Positions 1-6,908 of a DNA stretch of 10,983 bases are shown here, one piece after another. Each line of letters begins with the position of its first letter. The first letter of the stretch is position 1. Below the pieces are notes generated by a model that saw nothing but the letters and a program-made list of their open reading frames with translations, was not told the origin of the DNA and made no database searches. The DNA is from Comamonas sp. lk (GTDB lineage Bacteria; Pseudomonadota; Gammaproteobacteria; Burkholderiales; Burkholderiaceae_C): assembly GCA_945875225.1 (NCBI GenBank), contig CAMCJY010000038.1:1-10983 (forward strand), given 5' to 3'. The translations under genes and the position numbers were made by a program.

Positions 1-897
1 GGATTCTTCCAACTCCATCCAAGCGCCACGCTTGAGACCGCGCGGCAAGAGCATCGCGCCGTAGCGGATGCGAATGAGGCGGCTGACCGCATGGCCCACG
101 GCCTCGATCATGCGGCGCACCTCGCGGTTACGCCCCTCGGAAATCGTCACGCGGTACCAGCAATTACTGCCCTCGCCGCCGCCATCCTGGATGCTGCCAA
201 ATTGCGCCATGCCGTCGTCCAGGCGCACACCATCGAGCAACAGGTGCTTCTCGTCGCGGCTCAGGGAACCCAATACTCGTACCGCGTATTCGCGCTCCAA
301 GCCGAAACGCGGATGCATCAGCTGGTTGGCCAGGTCGCCAGAACTGGTAAACAGCAACAAGCCTTCGGTATTGAGGTCTAAGCGCCCTACGGATTGCCAC
401 TTGCCTTGTTGCAGCTTGGGCAGCCGTCGAAAGACGGTAGGCCGGTTTTGCGGGTCATCGTGCGTCACCACCTCGCCCACCGGCTTGTGGTAAGCAATAA
501 CGCGCGCGGGCGGCGGGTCAATGCGAAAACGCACCGGCTTGCCATTGACCTTGATATGGTCGCCAAACTGAATCCGCTGCCCAATGTGCGCTGGTTCGTT
601 ATTGACCGAAATGCGCCCTTCCAAGATCAGACGCTCCATCTCCAGGCGCGAACCCATGCCCGATTGCGCCAAAATTTTGTGCAACTTGGGCGTCTGCGCT
701 TGCGCTTGCAAAATCCGCCGAGGCTCTGCTCCGGCGGCATCGGCATCCTCCAGATCAAAGGCGCCTGACACCACCGCATCAAACAGGCTATCAGACTGCG
801 GCGGCGCACCGTCCGATGCAATGGCCGCGTTGGCAAGCGGCTTGGCTAACGCAATTGCATCGATGGGCAATGCGTCTTGGGCCGTGGGTTTTGTCAC
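1..897 (-). CDS. rluB: 23S rRNA pseudouridine synthase RluB (C-terminal end cut by window edge)
   Basis: This gene encodes an RsuA/RluB/RluE/RluF-family enzyme that isomerises a uridine to pseudouridine in 23S rRNA (U2605 in E. coli RluB). The open frame has 299 codons and runs off the left edge without a stop. Residues 1-65 are an acidic, Ala-rich extension of low complexity. An S4 RNA-binding domain follows at about 70-120 (LHKILAQSGMGSR, then GRISVNN). The catalytic domain carries the family motif GRLDLNTEGLLLFT, with the catalytic Asp at about residue 174, and the late motif SEGRNREVRRM at 253-263. The GTG start was chosen because AGGAAAG lies 9 nt upstream and no in-frame ATG precedes the S4 domain. 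It lies 25 bp downstream of scpB, so co-transcription is likely. The family is certain. The RluB assignment, rather than RsuA or RluF, rests on the N-terminal S4 type and the scpB neighbour. Confidence 0.93.
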   Translation of the reverse strand, partial: MTKPTAQDALPIDAIALAKPLANAAIASDGAPPQSDSLFDAVVSGAFDLEDADAAGAEPRRILQAQAQTPKLHKILAQSGMGSRLEMERLILEGRISVNNEPAHIGQRIQFGDHIKVNGKPVRFRIDPPPARVIAYHKPVGEVVTHDDPQNRPTVFRRLPKLQQGKWQSVGRLDLNTEGLLLFTSSGDLANQLMHPRFGLEREYAVRVLGSLSRDEKHLLLDGVRLDDGMAQFGSIQDGGGEGSNCWYRVTISEGRNREVRRMIEAVGHAVSRLIRIRYGAMLLPRGLKRGAWMELEES

Positions 898-906
898 AGA
901 AGTGGG

Positions 907-913
907 CTTTCCT
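907..913 (-). promoter_or_regulatory. Ribosome binding site for rluB
   Basis: AGGAAAG on the minus strand lies 9 nt before the GTG at 897, within the 25-bp gap after scpB. It supports GTG as the rluB start and separate initiation after the scpB stop. Confidence 0.55.
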
Positions 914-922
914 GGGGAATGA

Positions 923-1552
923 TCAGACTGGGCTTGCGGGGTCGGCATTGCCGCTTGCGGCACCCGGCGCGGCTAACAGCAGCTCGGCATTCGGGCTGGC
1001 GCCTGACACCGCATCGGCCAGCATCTGGACGTTGGCTTGGCCCATCGCTTCCAAGGGCGGTAAATCCCCCAAGCTGGACAGCCCTAAATCATCTAAAAAT
1101 TGCTTGGTGGTGGCAAACAAAGCCGGGCGCCCTGGCGCCTCGCGGTGGCCGATGACTTCGACCCAACCCCGGTCTTCGAGTTGTTTAAGCAACAAAGAGT
1201 TGATGGTGACGCCACGTATATCCTCCATATCCCCGCGGGTCACCGGTTGGCGGTAAGCGATGATGGCCAGCGTTTCCAGCGTGGCGCGGGTATAGCGGGG
1301 TGGCTTTTCCGGGTGCAGGCGGTCCAGGTATTCACGCATTTGCGGGCGGCTTTGAAAACGCCAGCCGCTGGCCACTTGGACCAGCTCAATGCCTTTGGCC
1401 TCCCACTCTGTTTGCAACTGCGCCAACAGCGCCAGGATATCCTCTTCACCCAAGGCATCCTGAAACAAAGTAGTCATATCGCGCACGCTCAAGGCTTGTT
1501 GCCCGCATAGGAGTGCGGTTTCTAGGATTCGCAATGCGTGTGCCAAATTCAT
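923..1552 (-). CDS. scpB: Segregation and condensation protein B (ScpB)
   Basis: ScpB dimerises through winged-helix domains and, with the kleisin ScpA, forms the accessory part of the SMC condensin that compacts and segregates the chromosome. The 209-residue length is typical. The first winged helix covers about residues 1-85, including GWRFQSRPQMREYLDRLHPEK. The second begins at the family signature ETLAIIAYRQPVTRGD (about 92-107) and continues through IRGV and LEDRGWVEVIGHREAPGRPALFATT. The C-terminal tail after about residue 165 is Ala-rich and probably disordered. The ATG start matches where homologues begin (MNLAHALRILETAL), although no strong Shine-Dalgarno is visible before it. scpA is not adjacent in this window; rluD lies 113 bp upstream and rluB 25 bp downstream, both on the same strand. 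The assignment is secure. Confidence 0.96.
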   Translation of the reverse strand: MNLAHALRILETALLCGQQALSVRDMTTLFQDALGEEDILALLAQLQTEWEAKGIELVQVASGWRFQSRPQMREYLDRLHPEKPPRYTRATLETLAIIAYRQPVTRGDMEDIRGVTINSLLLKQLEDRGWVEVIGHREAPGRPALFATTKQFLDDLGLSSLGDLPPLEAMGQANVQMLADAVSGASPNAELLLAAPGAASGNADPASPV

Positions 1553-1624
1553 GATGCAAGTAGCGGGGGCGGATGGAGCTTGCGCTCAAAGCGTAAAAGA
1601 AGCGTGTTCTGGAACCCCAAAGCG

Positions 1625-1680
1625 GCTGCTCCAAAAAGGCAGCGCGGGTTCAGGCGCCGGGGCGCCTAGAGCGGAGCAGC
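1625..1680 (-). repeat. Inverted repeat and alternative hairpins spanning the rluD stop
   Basis: In the rluD transcript, GCTGCTCC (1680-1673, the last rluD codons) is complementary to GGAGCAGC (1632-1625). Between them lies a compact hairpin, AGGCGC-CCCG-GCGCCT (1667-1652), which includes the TAG stop codon. The distal arm can also pair with GCTGCC (1643-1638) across a T5 loop, so two folds compete. No U-tract follows the GC-rich hairpin, so this is not a standard intrinsic terminator. A role in 3'-end stability or attenuation before scpB is inference only. The rest of the 113-bp gap holds nothing I recognise. Confidence 0.4.
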
Positions 1681-2703
1681 ATTGTAACGAAGGCCCCAAT
1701 GGGTCAGCAGCGCGGCCAAATTCGGGGGCAAGGGGCTTTCAAAGGCCAGCGGCGCACCGGTAATGGGGTGCGCGAAAGCCAGCCTGAAGGCATGGAGCGC
1801 TTGCCGTTCCAGCCCCGGCACGACGGGCCCACCGTAGACGCAATCCCCCAGCAAAGGGTGGCCCAGGGAGGCCATGTGCACCCGGATTTGGTGGGTGCGC
1901 CCGGTATGCAGCACGCAATGCACCAGGCAGCCTTGCGGGGCCTGTCCGAGCAAGTAGATATCGGTTCGCGCAGTTTTTCCTGGGGAGGTGGCCAGATCGA
2001 CGACCGCCATGCGCAAGCGGTTGCGCGGGTCGCGGCCTATGGACGCTTTGACGCTTTGCTGGGCTGTACCGCGCCAAGTGCCTTTGGCCAGGGCCAGATA
2101 CTGGCGGTGCATGCTGCGCGCCGCGATAGCCTGGACCAAGGCCTCCATGGCCTGGCGGGTGCGCGCCACCACCATCAGGCCGCTGGTATCTTTATCCAGC
2201 CGATGCACAATGCCCGCGCGCGGCACCGCGGCCAAACCGGGGTCCATAGCCAAGAGCCCGTTGAGTAAAGTACCACTCCAATTGCCAGGCGCCGGGTGCA
2301 CTACCAATCCGGCCGGCTTGTCCAGCACATAAACCTGCGCATCCTGGTAGACCACCTGCAAGTCCATGGCCTGTGGCGCAAAGGCCTGGCTTTGCGCTGT
2401 GGGACGCAATTCCAACTGCAATGCATCGCCTGCTTTGAGCTTGGCAGCCTGCTTGTACGACTGCACGCCGTTGACAAAAACGCCACCGGCGTCTATCAGC
2501 TGCTGCAAGTAATTGCGGGAAAACTCCGGGGCCACCTGCACCAGCACTTTGTCCAGTCGCTGGCCATGCAGATGAAGATCGACGCTGAGCTGGCGCAGTT
2601 CCACACCAGCGGCGAGGAAATCTTCGCCCTCATCCTGATCAGCCGCCTCTACAAGGGCGCTCGATATAATGGGATCGGTCTGTTCCAAGAAAGTTTTTAC
2701 CAT
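1666..2703 (-). CDS. rluD: 23S rRNA pseudouridine synthase RluD
   Basis: This RluA/RluD-family enzyme makes pseudouridines in helix 69 of 23S rRNA (1911, 1915 and 1917 in E. coli), which is important for ribosome maturation and termination. From the ATG at 2703 it has 345 residues. An N-terminal extension of about 40 acidic residues precedes an S4 domain (about 46-110, HGQRLDKVLVQ). The catalytic domain has LDKPAGLVVHPAPG (127-140), the active-site motif HRLDKDTSGL (167-176, catalytic Asp about 170), and HTGRTHQIRVHMASLGHPLLGD near 266-287. The ATG is embedded in the CATG shared with the divergent bamD start, and no Shine-Dalgarno precedes it. A TTG at 2715 and a GTG at 2604 (just before the S4 domain) are alternative starts in the same frame. 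The bamD partnership matches E. coli, but the usual downstream yfiH/pgeF gene is absent here. Confidence 0.94.
   Translation of the reverse strand: MVKTFLEQTDPIISSALVEAADQDEGEDFLAAGVELRQLSVDLHLHGQRLDKVLVQVAPEFSRNYLQQLIDAGGVFVNGVQSYKQAAKLKAGDALQLELRPTAQSQAFAPQAMDLQVVYQDAQVYVLDKPAGLVVHPAPGNWSGTLLNGLLAMDPGLAAVPRAGIVHRLDKDTSGLMVVARTRQAMEALVQAIAARSMHRQYLALAKGTWRGTAQQSVKASIGRDPRNRLRMAVVDLATSPGKTARTDIYLLGQAPQGCLVHCVLHTGRTHQIRVHMASLGHPLLGDCVYGGPVVPGLERQALHAFRLAFAHPITGAPLAFESPLPPNLAALLTHWGLRYNAAPL
2665..2670 (+). promoter_or_regulatory. Candidate -10 box for bamD
   Basis: A perfect TATAAT lies 31 bp before the bamD ATG, giving a predicted transcript start near 2677 and a leader of about 25 nt that includes the AAGAAAG ribosome site. 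No good -35 box is present at 16-18 bp spacing (the region is GC-rich), and there is no extended -10 TG. The box lies inside the first codons of the divergent rluD. An in-frame ATG at 2669 overlaps this box, which argues against it as the bamD start. Confidence 0.55.
2687..2693 (+). promoter_or_regulatory. Ribosome binding site for bamD
   Basis: AAGAAAG, 8 nt before the ATG at 2702, is a moderate purine-rich Shine-Dalgarno. It supports that ATG, which also puts the lipoprotein signal peptide directly at the N-terminus. Confidence 0.5.
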
Positions 2704-3568
2704 GTTGAGCGTCAAATTATCGGTGGTTTACTCGGTGCTTTTGGCGCTGGCAGTGGGCTTATTGGGCGCTTGCTCGACCACCCCTGAAGACAAAACAGCG
2801 GGCTTAAGCGCGGACAAGCTGTACAGCGAGGCGCGGGAACTGATGGACTCGGGCCAATGGGACAAAGCAGTTCCCTTTCTGGAAAAACTTGAATCGAGGG
2901 CCGCAGGAACCCCCTTAGCCCAGCAAGCTCAGTTAGACAAAGCCTACGCGCAATTCAAAGCAGGAGACAAGGCCCAAGCCATTGCGACACTGGACCGGTT
3001 TTTACGGCTGCACCCGGCCAGCTCCGCGCTGGACTATGCGCTCTACCTCAAAGGTTTGTCCAATTTCAATGAAAACCTGGGTATTTTTGGCGCCTACACC
3101 GGGCAGGACTTGGCTGAACGTGATCAAAAGGCAGCCAAAGAGTCTTTTGAATCCTTCAAGGAATTAAGCGCGCGCTTCCCGCAATCGCGCTACACCCCGG
3201 ATGCACTTTTGCGCATGCGCTACATCGTGCAGATGCTCGCCAAAAACGAAGTCTATGTAGCCAAGTATTACTTTAAGCGCGGCGCTTATGTGGCTGCCTT
3301 GAACCGGGCGCAAACTGCGGTTGCCGACTACCGCGATGTACCTGCAGTAGAGGAAGCGCTCTACCTCATTTACAAATCTTATGAGGCGCTGGGCATGGCG
3401 CAGCTGAGCAAGGACGCAAAACGCGTATTGGAAGCGACCTACCCGGGCAGCGATTTTCTCAGTCCAAATGGCAAAGCCGATACGCAGAGTTGGCTGGACC
3501 TCAACAAACTCAATCCCACCAAGCTGGATTGGAGTTTCCCCAATTTCAATTGGTTTAAGTCGAACTAG
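2702..3568 (+). CDS. bamD: Outer membrane assembly lipoprotein BamD
   Basis: BamD is an essential lipoprotein of the BAM complex. It binds BamA and delivers beta-barrel proteins for insertion into the outer membrane. The protein has 288 residues. A type II signal peptide (about 1-23) ends in the lipobox LGAC with Cys24 as the lipidated residue, and Ser at +2 favours outer-membrane sorting. Tetratricopeptide-like helix pairs follow from about residue 35 (LYSEARELMDSGQWDKAVPFL, split between the first two helices) to about 245. The family-typical stretches LKGLSNFNENLGIFGAYTG and RDQKAAKESFESFKELSARFPQSRY are present. The C-terminal tail is aromatic and Asn-rich. The ATG at 2702 is chosen over 2669 because the signal peptide, ribosome site and TATAAT all fit it. 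It is divergent from rluD with shared start bases, and its 3' end overlaps the opposing helicase gene by 14 bp. Confidence 0.96.
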   Translation: MLSVKLSVVYSVLLALAVGLLGACSTTPEDKTAGLSADKLYSEARELMDSGQWDKAVPFLEKLESRAAGTPLAQQAQLDKAYAQFKAGDKAQAIATLDRFLRLHPASSALDYALYLKGLSNFNENLGIFGAYTGQDLAERDQKAAKESFESFKELSARFPQSRYTPDALLRMRYIVQMLAKNEVYVAKYYFKRGAYVAALNRAQTAVADYRDVPAVEEALYLIYKSYEALGMAQLSKDAKRVLEATYPGSDFLSPNGKADTQSWLDLNKLNPTKLDWSFPNFNWFKSN

Positions 3569-5627
3569 TCGGGTTTGACGCGGCCACCTCGCCATTGCCA
3601 GCATCGGCTTGTCGCGCCTTTCGCAAGCCTTCTAAAGCGTCCAGCCACTGCTGCTCATCGGCCAATCGACGCATAGCGGGTAAGCCCGCCAATAACTTCT
3701 TGCCATAGCCTTTTTGCACTAAACGCGGGTCACACACGACCAGAACGCCCCGATCGCTTTCGCTGCGTATCAAACGGCCGGCCCCCTGCTTTAGCGCCAG
3801 TGCTGCTTGAGGAAGGTGCAACTCTTTGAATGGGCTTGCGCCGGCCTGCTCTATGGCCAGAGCGCGGGCCCGCACCAAGGGGTCATCGGGCGGGGCGAAA
3901 GGCAACTTATCAATCACCAGCATTTGCAGCGCATCGCCGGCAATATCCACGCCCTCCCAAAAAGAGGCGGTGGCGACCAGCACGCTTCCAGCCGCCTCGA
4001 CCGGGGCTAGCCCAGCGATGCTGGCAGCATGCGAGCGCAAAAAGTTTTCAATCAATAAGCGCTTGGCATCCTGCCCCTGTACCAGCACTTCGATGCCGGT
4101 ACCGGCCAGGTCATTAGCCAGGGCTTGGGCAATCGCGCGCATAGCGCGCAGTGTGGTGGTGAGCACCATGGTGCGGCCTCCCAAAATGCGGGCTCCTATG
4201 GCCACCAGTGCGGCAACCTGCGCGCTGTGATCCTGGGCCGCTGCCGCGTACGCAGCCTCTGGCACATACAGCGCAGCTTGCTCGGCATAGTCAAAAGGAC
4301 TGGGCACTTGCAAAACCGTATGCCCCGCTAAACCACAGCTGTTCACAAACCAACTGAGTTGGGCATCGGTGCCCAGCGTGGCGGAGGTAAAAATCCAAGA
4401 CCTACCGCGCCCTAGGTCCTGCTCGGCGGCGCTTGGCAAAAGCGCCTGCATATGCGCCGCAATGGTCAAGGGCGCTTGGTGCAGGCTCAGTTCGGCACCA
4501 TATTCCAGCCAGCGCAACTGATCCGCCGGCCGCGCTTGTGCAAAAAGGATCAGGCTGTCATGCTTAGCCTGGCAGCGCTGCGCCAGTGTGGCCAGGTCGG
4601 GCCAGGCCAGGCCCAGTGAACTGCATGTCTGCAGAGCCCTGTCCAGGCTGTTCAAAATTTGATGGATTGCCCTATCCCAATGGGCTGGCGACAGCATGTC
4701 GGGGCTTGCGTCCGTCCAGGATCGTCGGGGCTCTTGGCCGACGGCCGCGGGCAAGGCATGCAAAGCCTTTGTCGCTTGCGCCAGGTCGGCCGCCAGTCCC
4801 AGCCAATCAGCCATGCCGCGCGCGGGCCCGCTGTTTTGCGCGGCCAGAAGTTGGGCTAAAGAATGCGCCTGCGCGGTACTCCAGCGTTGTCCCAAAAACT
4901 GCACACCGATGTCGCTAAGTTGGTGCGCCTCGTCCAGTATCACCGTGCGCACGCTGGGCAGCAGTTCGGCCACACCCGATGCGCGAACCCCCGCATCGGC
5001 AAAAAATAAATGGTGGTTCACCACCACCAGTTCCGCTTGCATGGCACGCTGGCGTGCCTGCAAGGTATGGCAGTTAGCGATTTGCGGGCAGCTCGCGCCC
5101 AGGCAATTTTCGCGCGTGGAAGTCACCAAGCCGGCCAGCACCGAATGGTCTTGCAGCGCACCGAGTTCGGCGATATCACCTTGCACTGTGCTGTGGGCCC
5201 AGATGCGCGCAGACTCCAGCAATTGCAAATCTTGCGACGAAAAATCATAGGCCGCCTGGTGTGCGGTGGAGAGACGCTGCGCACACAAGTAACTACTGCG
5301 CCCTTTGAGCAGCGCCATGCGAACAGGAAAGCCTAAGGCGCGAATCACCCTGGGCAGATCGCGCAAAAAAAGTTGCTCCTGCAAGGTTTTGGTGGCGGTG
5401 GAAATGATGACTCGCTCACCGCTGAGCAGCGCGGGCACCAGGTAGGCCAAGGTCTTGCCCACGCCGGTACCGGCTTCCACCGCCAGCACACCCCCTTCTT
5501 GCATCACCTTTGCCACCGCATGGGCCATGGTTTGCTGGCCCGGGCGGAGCCGAAATCCATCGAGTTTGCGGGCCAAAACACCCGCTGCGGAAAAAGCGGA
5601 CTCGACGGCCTGGACCAGAGATGTCAT
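3555..5627 (-). CDS. yoaA: ATP-dependent iron-sulfur DNA helicase, YoaA/DinG family
   Basis: This is a superfamily 2, XPD-like 5'-3' DNA helicase expected to unwind damaged or structured DNA. From the ATG at 5627 it has 690 residues. Walker A AGTGVGKT is at 52-59. Four cysteines at about 115, 175, 180 and 186 (the last three in NCLGASCPQIANC) match the 4Fe-4S pattern of DinG, YoaA and XPD. Motif II DEAH is at about 232-235. Motif III-like FTSATLG, then ATASFWEGVDI, DKLPFAPPDDPL and GAGRLIR-DRGVLVVCDPR complete the second RecA domain. The last motifs resemble YoaA more than DinG, so the symbol marks the subfamily. A TTG at 5678 would add 17 residues; ATG was preferred because the added residues look non-conserved, though neither start has a strong Shine-Dalgarno. 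It is downstream of zapE on the same strand and convergent with bamD. Confidence 0.92.
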   Translation of the reverse strand: MTSLVQAVESAFSAAGVLARKLDGFRLRPGQQTMAHAVAKVMQEGGVLAVEAGTGVGKTLAYLVPALLSGERVIISTATKTLQEQLFLRDLPRVIRALGFPVRMALLKGRSSYLCAQRLSTAHQAAYDFSSQDLQLLESARIWAHSTVQGDIAELGALQDHSVLAGLVTSTRENCLGASCPQIANCHTLQARQRAMQAELVVVNHHLFFADAGVRASGVAELLPSVRTVILDEAHQLSDIGVQFLGQRWSTAQAHSLAQLLAAQNSGPARGMADWLGLAADLAQATKALHALPAAVGQEPRRSWTDASPDMLSPAHWDRAIHQILNSLDRALQTCSSLGLAWPDLATLAQRCQAKHDSLILFAQARPADQLRWLEYGAELSLHQAPLTIAAHMQALLPSAAEQDLGRGRSWIFTSATLGTDAQLSWFVNSCGLAGHTVLQVPSPFDYAEQAALYVPEAAYAAAAQDHSAQVAALVAIGARILGGRTMVLTTTLRAMRAIAQALANDLAGTGIEVLVQGQDAKRLLIENFLRSHAASIAGLAPVEAAGSVLVATASFWEGVDIAGDALQMLVIDKLPFAPPDDPLVRARALAIEQAGASPFKELHLPQAALALKQGAGRLIRSESDRGVLVVCDPRLVQKGYGKKLLAGLPAMRRLADEQQWLDALEGLRKARQADAGNGEVAASNPTSST

Positions 5628-5695
5628 ACGCGTTAAATCAATCTCCGCCCTCTTAGGCCGGAACACGGGCCTTACCAAAGCTAAGCCCCACCACC

Positions 5696-5723
5696 AATAT
5701 ATGCAGCGAAACTTTCACGTCAG
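5696..5723 (-). promoter_or_regulatory. Candidate sigma-70 promoter for the helicase gene
   Basis: On the minus strand, CTGACG (5723-5718) and TATATT (5701-5696) are separated by 16 bp, matching 4 of 6 and 5 of 6 consensus positions. The -35 overlaps the end of zapE. The predicted transcript start is near 5689. This would allow helicase expression independent of zapE. It rests on sequence match alone. Confidence 0.35.
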
Positions 5724-6812
5724 ACCGGTATCCACTTTGCGGCGCTCAAGGTCCAGAAACTGCGGGGTTTGCATTTCATTGAGGCGCGACACCGTGCGCG
5801 GGAACTCATGCGCCAGCGGACCTTCGGTGTAGAGCTCCTCGGGCGGCACTTGGGCCGAGACAATCAACTTGATGTGCCGGTCATAGAGCACATCGACCAA
5901 CCAGGTAAAGCGCCTAGCCTCGGCGTTGCGGTTGACTGGCATATGGGGCACATCGCTCAGCAGCACCGTGTGGAACTGGCTGGCAATTTCCAAATAGTCA
6001 TTTTGCGAGCGGGGCCCGCCGCAGAGCTCTTTGAAATCGAACCAGACCACGCCTCCGGCGCGCTTGCGGGCATGGATGCTGCGCTGCTCGATACGTAACA
6101 CGCGCTCTCCGTCCTGGGCTTCGGCCAAGCTGGCAAAAGCCTGGGCCATGGCCACGTCCGCAATAGGCCCGTTGGGGACATGGTAAAAATCCAAAGCGCC
6201 CAAGGCCAAACGGCGATAGTCTGTGCCGTTGTCCACGTTGATGACCTGCATGTGCTGGTTCAAAAATGCAATCGCGCCCAGCACCCGGTCCCGGTGCATA
6301 CCCCCGGGGTATAAATCATCGGGCTTGAAATTCGAGGTAGTGACAAAGCCCACCTCATGGGTATGCAAGGCCTCGAGCAGGCGATGCAATATCAGTGCGT
6401 CGGTGATGTCGGCGACATGAAATTCGTCAAAACAAATCAGCTTATAGCGAAGCGCCATGCGTTCGCCCAGCACGTTAAGTGGGTTGGCGGTACCCTGCAA
6501 GTCATGGAGTTCGCGGTGCACCTCGCGCATGAACTCATGAAAATGTAAACGCGCTTTGCGCTTGAGTGGGACCGCCTCGAAAAAACAATCCATCAAAAAA
6601 CTTTTGCCGCGCCCCACACCACCGTACAAATAGACGCCCCGGGGGATGGGGGGATGGTGGATCAGTTTCTTGAAAGAGTTGCCACGTTTTTCCTTGTAAA
6701 TGGCCCATTGCTGCGCACACACATCCAAGGCTTGCACCGCACGCAATTGCGCCGGATCGCTGTCGAATCCGCGGTTTAACAACTCTTTTTGGTAGTAAGC
6801 AAGCACAGACAT
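5715..6812 (-). CDS. zapE: Cell division ATPase ZapE (AFG1 family)
   Basis: ZapE is a cytoplasmic P-loop ATPase of the AFG1/LACE1 family. In E. coli it binds FtsZ and promotes Z-ring constriction under stress. The protein has 365 residues, the usual length. Walker A GGVGRGKS is at 64-71, followed by the family stretch RLHFHEFMREVHRELHDL (88-105). Walker B LICFDEFHV is at 125-133, sensor-like VTTSNFKPDDLYPGG follows near 156-170, and RFTWLVDVLYDRHIKLIVSA is near the C-terminus. The ATG at 6812 is the natural family start (MSVLAYYQKELLNRGF), but the upstream ribosome site is weak and a 14-bp dyad abuts the start. phoR ends 96 bp upstream and the helicase follows downstream, all on one strand. 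Whether zapE is read through from phoR is unclear. Confidence 0.95.
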   Translation of the reverse strand: MSVLAYYQKELLNRGFDSDPAQLRAVQALDVCAQQWAIYKEKRGNSFKKLIHHPPIPRGVYLYGGVGRGKSFLMDCFFEAVPLKRKARLHFHEFMREVHRELHDLQGTANPLNVLGERMALRYKLICFDEFHVADITDALILHRLLEALHTHEVGFVTTSNFKPDDLYPGGMHRDRVLGAIAFLNQHMQVINVDNGTDYRRLALGALDFYHVPNGPIADVAMAQAFASLAEAQDGERVLRIEQRSIHARKRAGGVVWFDFKELCGGPRSQNDYLEIASQFHTVLLSDVPHMPVNRNAEARRFTWLVDVLYDRHIKLIVSAQVPPEELYTEGPLAHEFPRTVSRLNEMQTPQFLDLERRKVDTGLT

Positions 6813-6824
6813 AGCGGTCGCTAT
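6811..6824. repeat. 14-bp dyad at the zapE start codon
   Basis: ATAGCG-GT-CGCTAT is a perfect 6+6 inverted repeat with a 2-bp centre, overlapping the zapE ATG on the minus strand. It could be an operator half-site pair or chance. As RNA, a 2-nt loop is too tight, so a 5-bp hairpin at most would form. No regulator is recognised. Confidence 0.4.
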
Positions 6825-6840
6825 TGTGCCTTGCAGGCCA

Positions 6841-6853
6841 GCGCTGCTAGCGC
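6841..6853. repeat. Short inverted repeat in the phoR-zapE gap
   Basis: GCGCT-GCT-AGCGC is a 5-bp inverted repeat with a 3-base loop. The surrounding GCTGCTAGCGC resembles, from memory, a short dispersed intergenic repeat in some Comamonadaceae genomes. This cannot be verified from one copy. Confidence 0.3.
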
Positions 6854-6875
6854 GCCCTACGCAAAAGACACGCCA

Positions 6876-6892
6876 AGGCCAGGGGCCGGCCT
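6876..6892 (-). terminator. Possible weak terminator or stem-loop after phoR
   Basis: AGGCC (6892-6888 in the transcript) and GGCCT (6880-6876) can pair 16 nt past the phoR stop, with a GC-rich loop that can itself shift the pairing. The following bases include a run of four T's (6866-6863), but about 9 bases too far from the stem for a classical intrinsic terminator. It may attenuate rather than stop transcription into zapE. Confidence 0.25.
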
Positions 6893-6908
6893 AATCGGTG
6901 CGCAAGGG

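Noticed and set aside
68..768. Several plus-strand frames opposite rluB
   Set aside because: The minus-strand frame is continuous for 299 codons with S4 and catalytic motifs; the plus frames are its shadows.
2669..2701. Upstream ATG as an alternative bamD start
   Set aside because: It overlaps the TATAAT box and would place 11 residues before the signal peptide; the ATG at 2702 has a ribosome site and the expected lipoprotein N-terminus.
1699..2787. Two long plus-strand frames (189 and 163 codons) opposite rluD
   Set aside because: The minus strand encodes full-length RluD with all catalytic motifs. The plus frames show no family features and the second runs into bamD in another frame.
3826..5250. 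Plus-strand frames of 110-184 codons opposite the helicase
   Set aside because: The helicase frame is intact with all motifs. These frames are compositionally biased (Arg, Ser and Ala rich) and resemble no family.
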